From Streptomyces sp. WAC08241 (GTDB lineage: Bacteria > Actinomycetota > Actinomycetes > Streptomycetales > Streptomycetaceae): a stretch of DNA of 64,000 bases. Shown piece by piece: positions 1 through 9,830 of this stretch (the first letter of the stretch is position 1; the number at the start of each line of letters is the position of its first letter). Below the pieces are notes generated by a model. It saw only the letters and a list, made by a program, of their open reading frames with translations. It did no database searches and was not told the origin of the DNA. The DNA lies in NCBI GenBank assembly GCA_007858575.1, contig CP042279.1:5976001-6040000 (forward strand), read 5' to 3'. The translations under genes and the position numbers were made by a program.

Positions 1-191
1 GACCCGGAGGCCGGGGGTGTCGGCGAGGGCGTCGACGGCGCCCTGGAGGGTCTCCAGGCGGTTGCCGAGGTTGGCGCCGAGGGCGAGGACGGCCCAGCGG
101 GGTTGGAGAGGGTGGTGTCCGCGGCGTCGACGGTCTCGACGACGGAGGCGGGTACGGGCTGGACGGTCGGGTCGCTGTGCGTCGCTTTCAT
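1..191 (-). CDS. folK: 2-amino-4-hydroxy-6-hydroxymethyldihydropteridine diphosphokinase, partial (window edge)
   Basis: N-terminal part of the folate enzyme HPPK, which pyrophosphorylates 6-hydroxymethyl-7,8-dihydropterin; the rest lies beyond the left edge. The start at 191 is followed by an acidic leader (about 30 residues) and then, after a one-base correction near position 98 where a C run looks one base short, the HPPK signature RWAVLALGANLGNRLETL. The ATG overlaps the folB stop as ATGA, so the two are translationally coupled, and folP lies upstream, the usual Streptomyces order. The short length is due to the window, and the frameshift is probably a sequence error. Identification rests on the GANLGNR motif and the neighbours. 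Confidence 0.85.
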   Translation of the reverse strand, partial: MKATHSDPTVQPVPASVVETVDAADTTLSNPAGPSSPSAPTSATAWRPSRAPSTPSPTPPASG

Positions 192-547
192 CGTCGGCTC
201 CGGGTGATCGTGACGGTGACGTCGTCGAAGGGCACGGTGATGGGCGCGTCCGGCTTGTGGACGACGACCTCCACCTCCTGTACCCCGGCGTGGCCCAGGC
301 ACTTCTGGGCGATGCGTTCGGCGAGGGTCTCGATGAGGTCGACGGGTTCGCCCTGGACGACGTCGACGACTTCCTCGGCGACGATTCCGTAGTGGACGGT
401 CTTCGTGAGGTCGTCCCCGGCGGCGGCGGGGCGGGTGTCCAGGCCGAGGGTCAGGTCCACGATGAAGGTCTGTCCCTCCTCGCGCTCCTTGGGGAAGACG
501 CCGTGGTGGCCCCGGGCCTTGAGGCCGCGCAGCGCGACACGATCCAC
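188..547 (-). CDS. folB: Dihydroneopterin aldolase
   Basis: Cleaves 7,8-dihydroneopterin to 6-hydroxymethyl-dihydropterin and glycolaldehyde in folate synthesis. The intact frame begins DRVALRGLKARGHHGVFP, the substrate-binding N-terminus of FolB, and carries the family motifs VHYGIVAEEV, LIETLAERIA and VEVVVHKPDAPI. I chose the GTG at 547 (119 residues) over an upstream ATG at 583 because AGGAG sits about 8 bases before it and family members start at this point. It is flanked by folK (4-bp overlap downstream) and by the NTF2-like gene and folP upstream. This is one of the few genes here with no frame break. Confidence 0.93.
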   Translation of the reverse strand: MDRVALRGLKARGHHGVFPKEREEGQTFIVDLTLGLDTRPAAAGDDLTKTVHYGIVAEEVVDVVQGEPVDLIETLAERIAQKCLGHAGVQEVEVVVHKPDAPITVPFDDVTVTITRSRR

Positions 548-621
548 GCGAATCACTCCTGCTGTCGTAGTTCGGGTGGCCACGCAGCCGGGTGCGGACG
601 GCCGGGTGTCCGTCGTCGAAT

Positions 622-1170
622 CTACCCGCGAGGACCGACAGCGCGTGCCCGCGGGGGCCGGGATCGGGTGGAGTCGCAGGTCAGAGGGGTGATGGGGGTC
701 GTCGGGGGCGTCGTCCAGGGTGGGTTCGGCGGGGTCGGGGTCGTCGGTCTCGGCGAGGACGGGGAGGCGTGGTGGGACCAGATCCGCCAGCCGTCGGGGG
801 TGCGGCGGAAGACGTTGGTGGCGACGACGAGCTGTCCGACGAGGGGTCCGAGTTCGGCGCCGTCCTCGGCGGGGCCGCCGCTGAGGATGTTCTCGGTGCA
901 GGTGACGAGGGCGGTGTCGCCGGCGAGGGAGACGTGGAGGTCGGTGAGGAAGAACTGGATGTAGTCGGTGTTCGCCATGATCAGGGCGTACGAGCGGAGG
1001 ACCTCGCCGCGGCCGGTGAGGACGGGCCAGCCGGGGTGCACGCAGGTGACGGGGGTGGTGTCGTCGTCGAGCCAGAGGCCGGAGACGGTGTCGAAGTCGC
1101 CGGTCTCCATGGCCTCGTAGAAGGCGGTGTTGGCGGCTTCGACGGCCGCTTCGTCGGTGGTGGGGGTCAC
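622..1170 (-). CDS. NTF2-like (SnoaL/DUF4440 type) protein of the folate cluster
   Basis: Small cone-fold protein of the nuclear transport factor 2 superfamily. No enzymatic function can be assigned; such a gene is regularly found between folP and folB in streptomycetes. Visible features are the N-terminal helix NTAFYEAMETGDFDTVSGLW, the core TCVHPGWPVLTGRGEVLRSYALI and a C-terminal strand pair ending in WRIWSHHASP. The GTG start overlaps the folP stop (GTGA) and has AAGGAG just upstream. After WSHHASP the frame turns into a Pro/Thr/Arg tail. Adding one C near 743 gives a more natural acidic tail, and a second correction would stop it near 681, so the listed end at 622 is probably too long. 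Confidence 0.8.
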   Translation of the reverse strand: MTPTTDEAAVEAANTAFYEAMETGDFDTVSGLWLDDDTTPVTCVHPGWPVLTGRGEVLRSYALIMANTDYIQFFLTDLHVSLAGDTALVTCTENILSGGPAEDGAELGPLVGQLVVATNVFRRTPDGWRIWSHHASPSSPRPTTPTPPNPPWTTPPTTPITPLTCDSTRSRPPRARAVGPRG

Positions 1171-2021
1171 CTGGCTCCTTCGATCGCGCGGGCGACCCGG
1201 ACGGCGTCGGCGGTGGCGCGGACCTCGTGGACGCGGACGGCCCACGCGCCCGCGTGGGCGGCGAGGGCGGAGACGGCGGCGGTGGCGGCGTCGCGTTCGC
1301 GGGCGGGGGCGGGGCGGCGCCCTCGTGGGCGAGGACGTGGCCGAGGAAGCGTTTGCGGGAGGCGGCGACGAGGAGGGGCGGCCGAGGGCGTGGAGCTCGG
1401 GGAGGTGGGCGACGAGGGCGAGGTCGTGGGGGCGAGTTTGGCGAAGCCGAGGCCGGGGTCGATCACGATGCGGTCGGGGTCGACGCCGCCGTCGACGACG
1501 GCCTCCAGGCGGACGCGGAGTTCGCCGAGGACTTCGGTGACGACGTCGTCGTAGACGGCGAGGCTGTTCATGGTGTCGCTGAAGCCGCGCCAGTGCATGA
1601 CGACGAAGGGGACTTCGGCGGCGGCGACGGCGGGGACCATGCCGGGTCGGCGAGGCCGCCGCTGACGTCGTTGACGAGGACGGCGCCGGCGTCGACGGCG
1701 CGGGCGGCGACGGTGGCGCGCATGGTGTCGACGGAGACGGTGACGCCTTCGGCGGCGAGGCCGCGGACGACGGGGACGACGCGGCGGAGTTCTTCCTCCT
1801 CGTCGACGCGGGGGCTCCGGGGCGGGTGGACTCGCCGCCGACGTCGACGAGGTCGGCGCCCTGGGCGACGAGGTGGAGGCCGTGTTCGACGGCGGCCGTG
1901 GTGTCGAACCAGCGGCCGCCGTCGGAGAAGGAGTCGGGGTCACGTTGACCACGCCCATGACCGCGCAGCGGTCCCACTCCGGCAGGCCCCGGGCCGTGCT
2001 CCGGCCGATCGTCGTACTCAT
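1167..2021 (-). CDS. folP: Dihydropteroate synthase, multiply frameshifted in this sequence
   Basis: Joins 6-hydroxymethyl-dihydropterin pyrophosphate to p-aminobenzoate and is the sulfonamide target. Family motifs appear in order but in different frames: DRCAVMGVVNVTP, DSFSDGGRWFDT, DLVDVGGESTRPGA, MVPAVAAAEVPFVVMHWRG, DRIVIDPGLGFAK, then HDLALVAHLPEL and the C-terminal RVHEVRATADAVRVARAIEG. At least five one-base losses are needed to explain this. The overall span (855 bp) fits a normal enzyme of about 285 residues, which argues for sequence error and not deletion. It heads the folate operon (folP, NTF2-like, folB, folK), all on the minus strand with overlapping ends. Confidence 0.88.
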   Translation of the reverse strand: MSTTIGRSTARGLPEWDRCAVMGVVNVTPTPSPTAAAGSTPRPPSNTASTSSPRAPTSSTSAASPPAPEPPRRRGGRTPPRRPRRPRPRRRRRHRLRRHHARHRRRPRRRRRRRPRQRRQRRPRRPGMVPAVAAAEVPFVVMHWRGFSDTMNSLAVYDDVVTEVLGELRVRLEAVVDGGVDPDRIVIDPGLGFAKLAPTTSPSSPTSPSSTPSAAPPRRRLPQTLPRPRPRPRGRRPAPARERDAATAAVSALAAHAGAWAVRVHEVRATADAVRVARAIEGAR

Positions 2022-2048
2022 GGGACCAGCGTAGGGCTCGGGGCGGGG

Positions 2049-3881
2049 TCAGGCGGCGCGGGCCTCGTGTTCGGCGGGGGCGGCCGGGGTGGGGTGGGCG
2101 CAGGGGCGGGGGCCGGGGCGGGGCGGCGGCGGGCGAGGGGCGGGGCAGGGAGAGGTTCACGAAGCCTTCGGCCTGCATGGCGGCGAAGCCGATGCGGGGA
2201 GGTCGCGGCTGGTGCGGTAGACGACGAAGCGGGGTTCAGCGGGGCCGGAACTTGGCGTTGAACTTGTAGAGGGACTCGATCTGGAACCAGCGGGAGAGGA
2301 AGACGAGGAGTCCGCGCCAGAGGCGGAGGACGGGTCCGGCGCCGATCTTCGCCGCGGGCGAGGGCGGCGCGGAACATGGCGAAGTTGAGGGAGACGCGTG
2401 CGATGCCGAGGGCGGGGAGGCCTGGAGGGCGGCGACGATGAGGAGCTCGTTCATGCCGGGGTCGGCGGAGCGGTCGCGGCGCATGAGTTCGAGGACATGC
2501 CGTCGCGGCCCCAGGGGACGAAGTGGATGATCGCCTTGAGGTCGCCGTAGGGGAGTCGGGGTCGCCGTCGTCCTGTTTGTGGGCGGTCGCTATCACGGCG
2601 TCTCCGTCGCCGGGGGTGCCGATGCGGCCGAGCGCCATGGAAAAGCCGCGTTCGAGTGTCGGTGCCGCGCCAGTCGGCGGCGGCGCGGCGGATGCGGGCG
2701 AGTTCGGTGTCGTCGAGGTCGCGGACGCGGCGGACCCGGGTGGTGTAGCCGTTGCGTTCGATGCGCTTGACCATCTGGCGGACGTTGCGCATGGCGCGGC
2801 CGGTGAGGGAGAAGTCGGCGACGTCGACGACGGCCTCGTCGCCGAGTTCGAGGGCGTCGAGGCCGGTTTCGCGGGTCCAGACCTGGCCGCCGGTCTCGGA
2901 GCAGCCCATGACGGCGGGGGTCCAGGAGTGGATCTTGGCTTCGTCCATGAAGCGTTCGATGGCGCCGGGCCAGGCCTCGACGTCGCCGATGGGGTCGCCG
3001 CTGGCGAGCATGACGCCGGAGACGACGCGGTAGCAGACGGCGGCCTTGCCGCTGGGGGAGAAGAGGACGCCCTTGTCGCGGCGGAGGGCGAAGTGGCCGA
3101 GGGAGTCGCGGCCGCCGTGCTGGTCGAGGAGGGCGCGCAGGCGGGCCTCGTCGTCGTCGGTGAGGCGGGCGGCGGGGTGTTCGGGGCGGAAGGCCAGGTA
3201 GATGGTGGTGAGGGCGGTGAGCATGCCGAGGGCGCCGAGGGAGTAGCCGACGGTCCAGTCGACGCCGTGGGTGTAGGCGACGGGGCCTTCGACGCCGAAG
3301 AGTCCGTACAGGACGTGTTCGAGGCGGTCGGCGAGGCTGGGGCTGCTGAGGGTGCGGCGCGGGTGGGCGCTGACGATGACGAGGCCGAGGGCGAGGGATC
3401 CGGCGCCCATGACGACGAAGTTGGCGAGGGCGCGCCAGCGGCTGCGGGGGTCGGGGAGGGCGGCGAACTCGCCGCGGTGGCGGAGGAGGAGGGTGAGGAG
3501 GGCGAGGGAGAGGAGGGCGCCGAGGATCGAGTGGCGCCAGACGAACTGGGCGGTGGCGCCGAGGGGGAGGAGGACGACGGCGGCCCGCCAGGCGCGGCGC
3601 TTGTGGCGCTTGAGGCCGTGGGCGAGGAGCAGGAGGAGGACGCCGGCGCTCAGGGAGAGGGCGGCGGAGAGGGGCCGAGGGTGCCGGGGAGGACTTCGGC
3701 GAGGGCGTGGACGCGGCTGGCGCGGAAGCGGGGAAGACTCCGGCGGCGATGTCGAGGAGGCCGACGAGGGTGCAGGCCGTGCCGACGAGCGAGGGGACCT
3801 TCTCGGGCCGGGGGCCGCGGAGAATCCGGCGTACCCGAACCGGAACCAATCCTCTTTGTCCCCATCTAGCGTGTCAGACAT
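2049..3881 (-). CDS. Phosphatidylglycerol lysyltransferase-domain membrane protein (DUF2156, MprF-like), frameshifted
   Basis: Integral membrane protein with a C-terminal DUF2156 acyltransferase-like domain, the fold that transfers amino acids from tRNA to phosphatidylglycerol in MprF/LysX proteins; the actual substrate is unproven. The N-terminus (LRGPRPEKVPSLVG) leads into several hydrophobic helices (LSLSAGVLLLLLAHGL, WRHSILGALLSLALLTLLL, WTVGYSLGALGMLTALTTIY). The soluble domain follows, with LGHFALRRDKGVLFSPSGKA, VMLASGDPIGD, MGCSETGGQVW and later FNAKFRPR. The expected length is about 610 residues and the span agrees, but at least four frame changes are needed (near 3845, 3720, 2660 and 2500). 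It ends AEHEARAA just before folP. Confidence 0.75.
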
Positions 3882-4046
3882 GGCTTCCCGTACTTCCCGT
3901 GGTCCTGCGCAGGGTCTTTGACTCCGGTCGGGCCCTGCGGCGCGTTCGGCGGGCCGTTCCGGTCGGTGCGCCTTCTAGGACGGCGGCGTGCGGGGCCGGG
4001 TTCATCGGTTCACAGGAAATTCTCGGAAAGAAGGCTCGGTCGTTCC

Positions 4047-5152
4047 ATGGGTCTCACCAGTACCAAAGTTCTCGTGCTGGCGGTCGTGGTGGCCGTGGCG
4101 CTGTTCCTGGCCACGGTCCTGCTGTGGCCGCGCCTCGCGCGCGGCGGGTGGCGGTCGGTCACGGGCCGGGTGGGGCTGCTGCTCGTGACCCAGGTGACGC
4201 TGTTCGCGGCGGTGGGGCTGGCGGCGAACCGGTCGTTCCTGTTCTACGGCTCGTGGGCCGATCTGTTCGGGCAGGAGCAGGGCATGGGCGTGGTCGTCGA
4301 CCACGCGGCCGGTTCGAAGGACGTGCGGGTGGTGGGGACGCAGGCGCTCGACGTGCCGGGCGGCGGGCGCCCGGAGGTCGGCGGGCAGATCCAGAAGGTG
4401 GTGGTGGCGGGGAGCGGTCGAAGATCGTCTCGCCGGCCTATGTGTACCTGCCGCCGGAGTACTTCCAGGAGCGGTACGCGAAGCGGACGTTCCCGGCCGC
4501 GGTGGTACTGACGGGGTATCCGGGGGCGGCGGAGAACCTGATCAAGGGGCTGAAGTACCCGAGGACGGCGTACCTCCAGGCGAAGGAGGGGCGGATGCAG
4601 CCGATGATCCTGGTGATACTGCGTCCGACGGTGGCGCCGCCCAGGGACACCGAGTGCGTGGACATCCCGGGGGCCCGCAGACGGAGACCTTCTTCGCCCA
4701 GGACCTGCCGAAGGCGGTCTCGGAGACGTACCGGTGGGGACGAAGCCCCGGAACTGGGGCTTCATGGGGCACTCGACGGGGGCTACTGCGCGTTGAAGAT
4801 CGCGCTGCGCCATCCGGACCGGTTCGCGGCGGGGCGGGCTTCTCGGCGTACTACCGGGCGGCGGAGGACGTGACGACCGGTGACCTCTTCCGGGGGACGA
4901 CCGGCTGCGCAAGCGGGCGGACCTGCTGTGGAGCCTGGACCACCTGCCGCAGGGGCGGTCGTCGTTCCTGGTGACGTCGTCGAAGAGGGGCGAGGGAACC
5001 TGAAGGAGACGCGGGAGTTCATCCGGAAGGTGAAGAGCCCGGCGGACGTCTCGTCGATCGTCCTGGAGAGCGGCGGCCACAACTTCAACACGTGGAACCG
5101 GGAGATTCCGCCGGGCCTCGTGTGGATGGGCGGGAAGCTCAGCGCGCACTGA
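4047..5152 (+). CDS. Membrane-anchored alpha/beta-hydrolase esterase, frameshifted
   Basis: Putative esterase of the esterase-D/antigen-85 type (PF00756). The N-terminus carries a membrane helix (KVLVLAVVVAVALFLATVLL) and a second hydrophobic stretch (VGLLLVTQVTLFAAVGLAA), so the catalytic domain is probably outside the cell. Catalytic-domain blocks include AYVYLPPEYFQ, FPAAVVLTGYPG, the nucleophile elbow GHSTGG (near 4770) and, near the C-terminus, LESGGHNFNTW, which supplies the catalytic His. At least four one-base losses break the frame (near 4424, 4672, 4735 and 4905). The substrate cannot be inferred. It is divergent from the lysyltransferase-like gene, with about 165 bp between starts. 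Confidence 0.78.
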
Positions 5153-5173
5153 GCCTCCCGCGGGTTCCGAGGG

Positions 5174-6134
5174 TTACGCGGCCGAGGCCCGGCGCAGGGC
5201 GCGGTGGACGCCGGCCGGGGTGAGGACGCCGAGGGGCTGCCGTCGGCGTCGGTGACGGTGAGGCGGCCGGTGTCGTGCTGGAGGAGGACGGCGAGCGCCT
5301 CCTTGAGGGAGGTGCCGAGGGGTACGGGGCGGGGTCGCCCTCTTCGGGGCCCCCGGCCGGCACGGGTCGAGGTCGGCCTCGCCGACGGGGGTGACGGCGA
5401 GGCGCTTGAGGCCGCGGTCGCTGCCGACGAAGTCCGCGACGTACGGGGTGGCGGGGGCGCCGAGGACGGTGGCGGGGTGTCGAACTGTTCGATGCGGCCC
5501 TGTCCGTAGACGGCCATGCGGTCGCCCATGCGGACGGCCTCCTCGATGTCGTGGGTGACGAGGAGGACGGTCTTGCGGACGGTGGCCTGGAGGGCGAGGA
5601 ACTCGTTCTGGAGGCGTTCGCGGACGACGGGGTCGACGGCGCCGAAGGGCTCGTCCATGAGGAGGACGGGCGGGTCGGCGGCGAGGGCGCGGGCGACGCC
5701 GACGCGCTGGCGCTGGCCGCCGGAGAGCTGGGCGGGGTAGCGGGAGCCGTAGGTGGCCGGGTCGAGGCCGACGAGGTCGAGGAGTTCGGCGGCACGCGCG
5801 CGTGCGGCCGCCTTCTTCCAGCCGAGGAGGGCGGGGACGGTCGCGGTGTTGTCGAGGACGGTGCGGTGGGGAAGAGCCCGACCTGCTGGATGACGTAGCC
5901 GATCTTGCGGCGCAGGGCGACCGGGTCGACGCCCGCGATGTCCTGTCCGTCGACGAGGACGCGGCCGGAGGTCGGCTCGACGAGCCGGTTCACCATCATC
6001 ATCGTGGTCGTCTTGCCGCAGCCGGACGGGCCGACCAGGGTGACGAGTTCGCCCTCGGCGACCTCGAAGGAGAGGTCGTCCACGGCGGTGGTGCCGTCGT
6101 CGTACCGCTTGGTCACGTGCTCGAACCGGATCAT
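5174..6134 (-). CDS. Quaternary-amine (glycine betaine/choline) ABC transporter ATP-binding protein with CBS domain, frameshifted
   Basis: Energises import of osmolytes of the glycine betaine/carnitine/choline class (OpuCA/ProV family). The ABC domain shows Walker A GPSGCGKTT (about residue 36), Q-loop VIQQVGLFP, signature LSGGQRQRVGVARALA, Walker B PVLLMDEPFGAVD and the H-loop LLVTHDIEEA. The C-terminus carries a CBS-like segment (LKEALAVLLQHDTGRLTVTDADG, then GVLTPAGVHRALRR). Three or four frame breaks lie near 5870, 5470, 5340 and 5235. It is transcribed away from the permease and binding-protein genes, which start about 140 bp upstream, an unusual layout for this importer family. Confidence 0.87.
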
Positions 6135-6275
6135 GGTTCCCCATTCTGGCCCCTGGACGGCGGGGGTGTGTGAAGGGCGTGTTGCCGCATTGTGGCGGAC
6201 TCCGGCGATTGTCGGTGCCGGGGGTTAGGGTCGTCCACACATGCGTTCGGGTGGGTGGGGTACCGGGGGAGGATG

Positions 6276-6962
6276 ATGAGTGCGCCGAACTGTCTGGTCG
6301 CGAACGACTGGATCTGCGGGGAGTACCTGCGCACGCGCCGCGAGGAGCTGACGGACGCGCTGCTCCAGCATGTGGGAATCACGGCCGCCTCGGTGCTGAT
6401 CGCGCTCGTCGTCGCGGTGCCGCTGGCGCTGCTCGTGCGGGCCAGGCCCCGGTTCGCCGGTCCGGTCCTCGGCCTGACGACCCTGCTCTACACGGTCCCG
6501 TCGCTGGCGATGTTCTCGCTGCTGCTGCCGTTCTTCGGGCTCTCGGCGGCGCTCGTGGTGACCGGCCTCGTGCTGTACGCCCTGACGATCCTCGTGCGGA
6601 ACACGCTGGCGGGGCTCGCCGCGGTCCCGGCCGAGACGCGGGAGGCGGCCCGGGGCATGGGGTACGGCTCGCTGCGGCTGCTGTGGGCGGTCGAACTGCC
6701 CCTGGCGCTGCCGGTCCTGATGGCCGGCGTGCGGATGGCGACGGTGTCCACGATCGCGCTGACGACGATCGGCTCGGTCGTCGGGCGCGGCGGCCTCGGC
6801 AATCTGATCGAGGACGCCCTGCCCACCTTCTTCAAGGCGCAGGTGCTCGCCGCCTCGGTGCTGTGCGTGCTGCTCGCCGTCGTCGCCGACCTGCTGCTCC
6901 TGGGCCTCCAGCGGCTCCTGACGCCCTGGGCCCGCATACGGACCGCGCCGGGAGGTGGGTGA
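6276..6962 (+). CDS. Glycine betaine/choline-type ABC transporter permease 1
   Basis: Membrane permease of the ProW/OpuCB family, intact frame, about 228 residues. Six hydrophobic segments are visible, including ITAASVLIALVVAVPLALLV, VLGLTTLLYTVPSLAMFSLL and VLCVLLAVVADLLLL, plus the cytoplasmic EAA-type loop ETREAARGMGYGSLRLLWAV that docks the ATPase. Two ATG codons in tandem (6273, 6276) follow GGGGGAGG; the second gives the better spacing and a start MSAPNCLVAND. It overlaps the second permease gene at its 3' end. The paired permeases are typical of Opu transporters in which both subunits form the channel. Confidence 0.9.
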   Translation: MSAPNCLVANDWICGEYLRTRREELTDALLQHVGITAASVLIALVVAVPLALLVRARPRFAGPVLGLTTLLYTVPSLAMFSLLLPFFGLSAALVVTGLVLYALTILVRNTLAGLAAVPAETREAARGMGYGSLRLLWAVELPLALPVLMAGVRMATVSTIALTTIGSVVGRGGLGNLIEDALPTFFKAQVLAASVLCVLLAVVADLLLLGLQRLLTPWARIRTAPGGG

Positions 6963-7656
6963 GGTGGGGGTCGTGACGGACGCCTGGGGCTGGCTCACCA
7001 CCGGCGCGCACTGGAGGGGCGACGGCGGCGTGGGGCAGCGGCTCGCCGAGCACGTGTACGTGAGCGGGCTCGCGCTCCTGATCGCCTCGGCGCTCGCGCT
7101 GCCGCTCGGCCTGTGGCTGGGCCACCTGGGCCGGGGCGGCGCGCTCGCGGTGAACGTGTCGAACGTGGGCCGGGCGGTGCCCGTCTTCGCGGTCCTCGCC
7201 CTGTTCATGGTGTCGCCCCTGCGGAACGCCGGATACGTGCCGACCGTGGTGGCCCTGGTGCTGTTCGCGATGCCCCCGCTCCTCACCAACGCGTATGTGG
7301 GGGTGCGGGAGGTGGACCGGTCCGCGGTGCGGGCCGCCCGGGGCATGGGGATGACGGGCGGGCAGGTCTTCCTCCGGGTGGAACTGCCGCTCGCCCGGCC
7401 GGTGGTGATGACCGGCGTCCGCTCGGCCGCCGTCCAGGTCGTCGCCACGGCCACGGTCGCGGCGATGGTCGGCCAGGGCGGTCTCGGCCGGATCATCACG
7501 GCCGGGTTCGCCACGTACGACACGGGGCAGGTGGTCGCGGGCGCCGTGCTCGTGGCCCTGCTCGCCCTCCTGGTGGAGGGCGCGCTCGTGGGCGCGGACC
7601 GGCTCCTGTCGGGGCCGGGGCAGGCGCGCGCACCGAAGGACAGAACGATTCGATGA
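6955..7656 (+). CDS. Glycine betaine/choline-type ABC transporter permease 2
   Basis: Second channel subunit of the same importer, intact frame. Hydrophobic helices include YVSGLALLIASALALPLGLWL, VPVFAVLALFMVSP and VVAGAVLVALLALLVEGALV. The EAA loop reads DRSAVRAARGMGMTGGQVFLRVELP, and VAAMVGQGGLGRIITAGF follows, closely matching its partner. The start is uncertain: GTG codons at 6955, 6964 and 6973 are all in frame, and the first overlaps the upstream permease stop. The lipoprotein gene follows within 11 bp, so the three genes form one operon. Confidence 0.88.
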   Translation: MGEVGVVTDAWGWLTTGAHWRGDGGVGQRLAEHVYVSGLALLIASALALPLGLWLGHLGRGGALAVNVSNVGRAVPVFAVLALFMVSPLRNAGYVPTVVALVLFAMPPLLTNAYVGVREVDRSAVRAARGMGMTGGQVFLRVELPLARPVVMTGVRSAAVQVVATATVAAMVGQGGLGRIITAGFATYDTGQVVAGAVLVALLALLVEGALVGADRLLSGPGQARAPKDRTIR

Positions 7657-7666
7657 AGCCGACTGG

Positions 7667-8661
7667 ATGGGTGATCTCGTGAACAGGGTCTCGCGTATCG
7701 CGGGCGCGCTGCTGGGTACGGCGGCGCTGACGGCCGCCCTCGCGGCGTGCGGCGGTGACAGCCTGGAGGACGGAAAGAAGGGCTCCGACGGTGCGGGGAG
7801 CTCCGGCGGAGGGACAAGGGCTCCCTGGTGGTCGGCGCGGCCGCCTTCACCGAGGCCAAGGTCCTCGCGGAGCTGTACGCCCAGTCGCTGCGGGACGCCG
7901 GATACTCCGTCTCGATCACCACCGTGAAGAACCGCGAGCTGTACGAGCCCTCCCTGGAGAGCGGCGAGATCGACGTCGTCCCGGAATACGCGGCGACGAT
8001 CGCGGAATTCCTCAACGCGAAGGCGAACGGGCCGAAGGCGCCCGAGGAGAAGCCGGTCGCCTCGGGCGACGCGGCGGCCACGGTCGAGGCGCTGCGGAAG
8101 CTCGCCGAGCCGCGCGGTCTGAAGGTCCTCGCGGTCGGAGGGGCGGTCGACCAGAACGCCTTCGCGGTGAGCAAGGAATTCGCCGAGAAGAACAAGCTGA
8201 AGACGCTTTCCGACCTCGGCGCCTCCAAGATCAAGGTGAAGATCGCCGCCGGTGACGAATGCGCGGTGCGCCCCTTCTGCGCCCCGGGTCTGAAGAAGAC
8301 GTACGGGATCGACGTGGCCGGGATCGACCCCAAGGGCGTCGGCACCCCGCAGGCCAAGCAGGCCGTCAAGGACGGGGTGGACCAGTTGGTCCTGACGACC
8401 ACCACGGACGCCACGATCGAGAACTACGGACTCGTCTTCCTCGCCGACGACAAGAAGCTCCAGAACGCCGACAACGTGCTGCCCGTGGTCAACGCCAAGG
8501 ACGCCGGTTCTCCCGAGATAGCCGCCGCCCTCGACAAGATCACCAAGGTGCTGACCACAGCGGATCTCGCCGAACTCAACCGCAAGGTGGATGCCGAGCG
8601 GGCGAAGCCGGAGGACGTCGCCAAGGAGTATCTGACGGCGAAGGGGCTGCTCAAGAAGTAG
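7667..8661 (+). CDS. Glycine betaine/choline-type ABC transporter substrate-binding lipoprotein
   Basis: Extracytoplasmic solute receptor of the OpuAC/ProX type. A signal peptide ends in the lipobox LAAC, so the mature protein is lipid-anchored. The body carries family landmarks SLVVGAAAFTEAKVLAELYA, LESGEIDVVPEYAATIAEF, GTPQAKQAVKDGVDQLVL and LNRKVDAERAKPEDVAKEYL. One G appears lost near 7815 inside the Gly/Ser linker just after the signal peptide; the rest of the frame is clean. The ATG at 7667 is listed, but a GTG at 7679 giving MNRVSRIAG is equally likely. It is the last gene of the permease operon. Confidence 0.88.
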
Positions 8662-8787
8662 GCGCGGGCGGGGAGTCGGCCCGAAACGGAACCGGAAGGG
8701 CCGATATCCACTTCCGGTGGCGAGAAGTGGCCAAGAGATTGCCGGGCCGACCCCCACGTGACGCCTACGCACGGTAAATTTCAGGCC

Positions 8788-9830
8788 ATGCCACGTGGAC
8801 GCCACCGCCATTCCCCGCCTCTGCACAAGCTGCTGCCGCCCTCCGCGGTCGCCGGCGCCGCGGTCGTGTGCGCCGCGGCCGCCTGGCTGCCCGGAGACCT
8901 GGTGGTCGTACGGCTCCTGACCGCCGCCGCGGCGGCTGCCGCGTCACCGGCGCCGTCCTCATGCGCAGTTGGGACCGGGGCGCCGGGCTGCGCGTCGCCG
9001 AGACCGAGCGGGCGCGCGCCGCCGACCAGTGGAAGGCCGAGGAGCGGGTCGCCGAACTGGAGTCCGACCTCGACGAGTCCCGCGCCCTGCGCGCCCGGCT
9101 CGACGCCAAGCTCCGCGCCAAGCGCGTGGAACTCGCCGGGCTGCGCGGCGAGCACGCCGACCTGCTCCGCCGCTACGCCACCGCCGAGACCGAGCGGGCC
9201 AGCGCCCTGGAGGGCCGCCGCGTCCTCGCCCTGGAGAGCGCGGGCGGCGACGCCAAGGCCCTCCCGGCCGCCGGCTCCGCGCCCACCCCGGAGGCCTTCC
9301 GCCGCGCCGCCCAGGCCCTGCGGGACCTCCCGCGCAACGCCGCCGCCCAGCAGGCCCGCCGCACCGCCGAGGCGGCCCGCGCCCGCGACCTCGCCGAGCG
9401 CGCCCGGGAGACGGAGGAGCCGCAGGGGAAGCACGCGGCGGCCACCGGGACCGAGCAGCACGCCCGGCCGGCCGCCCTCGCGCTCCCGCCCGCCCCCGCT
9501 CCCGCCCCCGTCCCGGTCGCCGCCGCGATCGTCCCGTACGCCGCGCGCAGGTCCGCCCCGCGCCCCGAGGGCGGCTTCGACTTCTTCGGCACGCAGAAGA
9601 CGGCCGACGCCATCGAGGCCGTGCAGAACACGGACCTCGCCGACGTCGTGGGCGAGGAGGTCCTGGCCGCCGGGGCCGCGCTCGGCACCCCCGCCCCGGC
9701 CGCCGGACCCGCCGCCGGCATCGGCACCCCCGTGCCGCCGCGGACGGTCGGCCAGGTCATCGACCTGACCGCGCACGACGAGACGGAGCAGCTCGACGTG
9801 GCGGAGCTGCGCGGGGCCGTGAACTCGTGA
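8788..9830 (+). CDS. Membrane-anchored coiled-coil protein of unknown function
   Basis: I cannot assign a function. The N-terminus is basic (MPRGRHRHSPPLHK) and followed by two hydrophobic segments (AVAGAAVVCAAAAWL and VVRLLTAAAAAAA), which suggests membrane anchoring. About 100 residues of heptad-like charged sequence follow (AADQWKAEERVAELESDLDE and onward), predicting a coiled coil. The C-terminal half is an Ala/Pro-rich linker with a conserved-looking patch GGFDFFGTQKTADAIEAVQ and ends VIDLTAHDETEQLDVAELRG. One base is missing near 8938. The stop overlaps the next start as GTGA, coupling it to the acetyltransferase. Confidence 0.7.

Noticed and set aside
1167..2021. folP as a true pseudogene
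   Set aside because: All motifs are present in order at normal spacing, each break is a one-base change, and the gene is needed for folate synthesis; sequence error is far likelier.
2523..3869. Long plus-strand Gly/Ala/Glu/Val-rich open frame
   Set aside because: It is antisense to the lysyltransferase-like gene, has the composition expected from GC-rich mirror frames and contains no recognisable domain.
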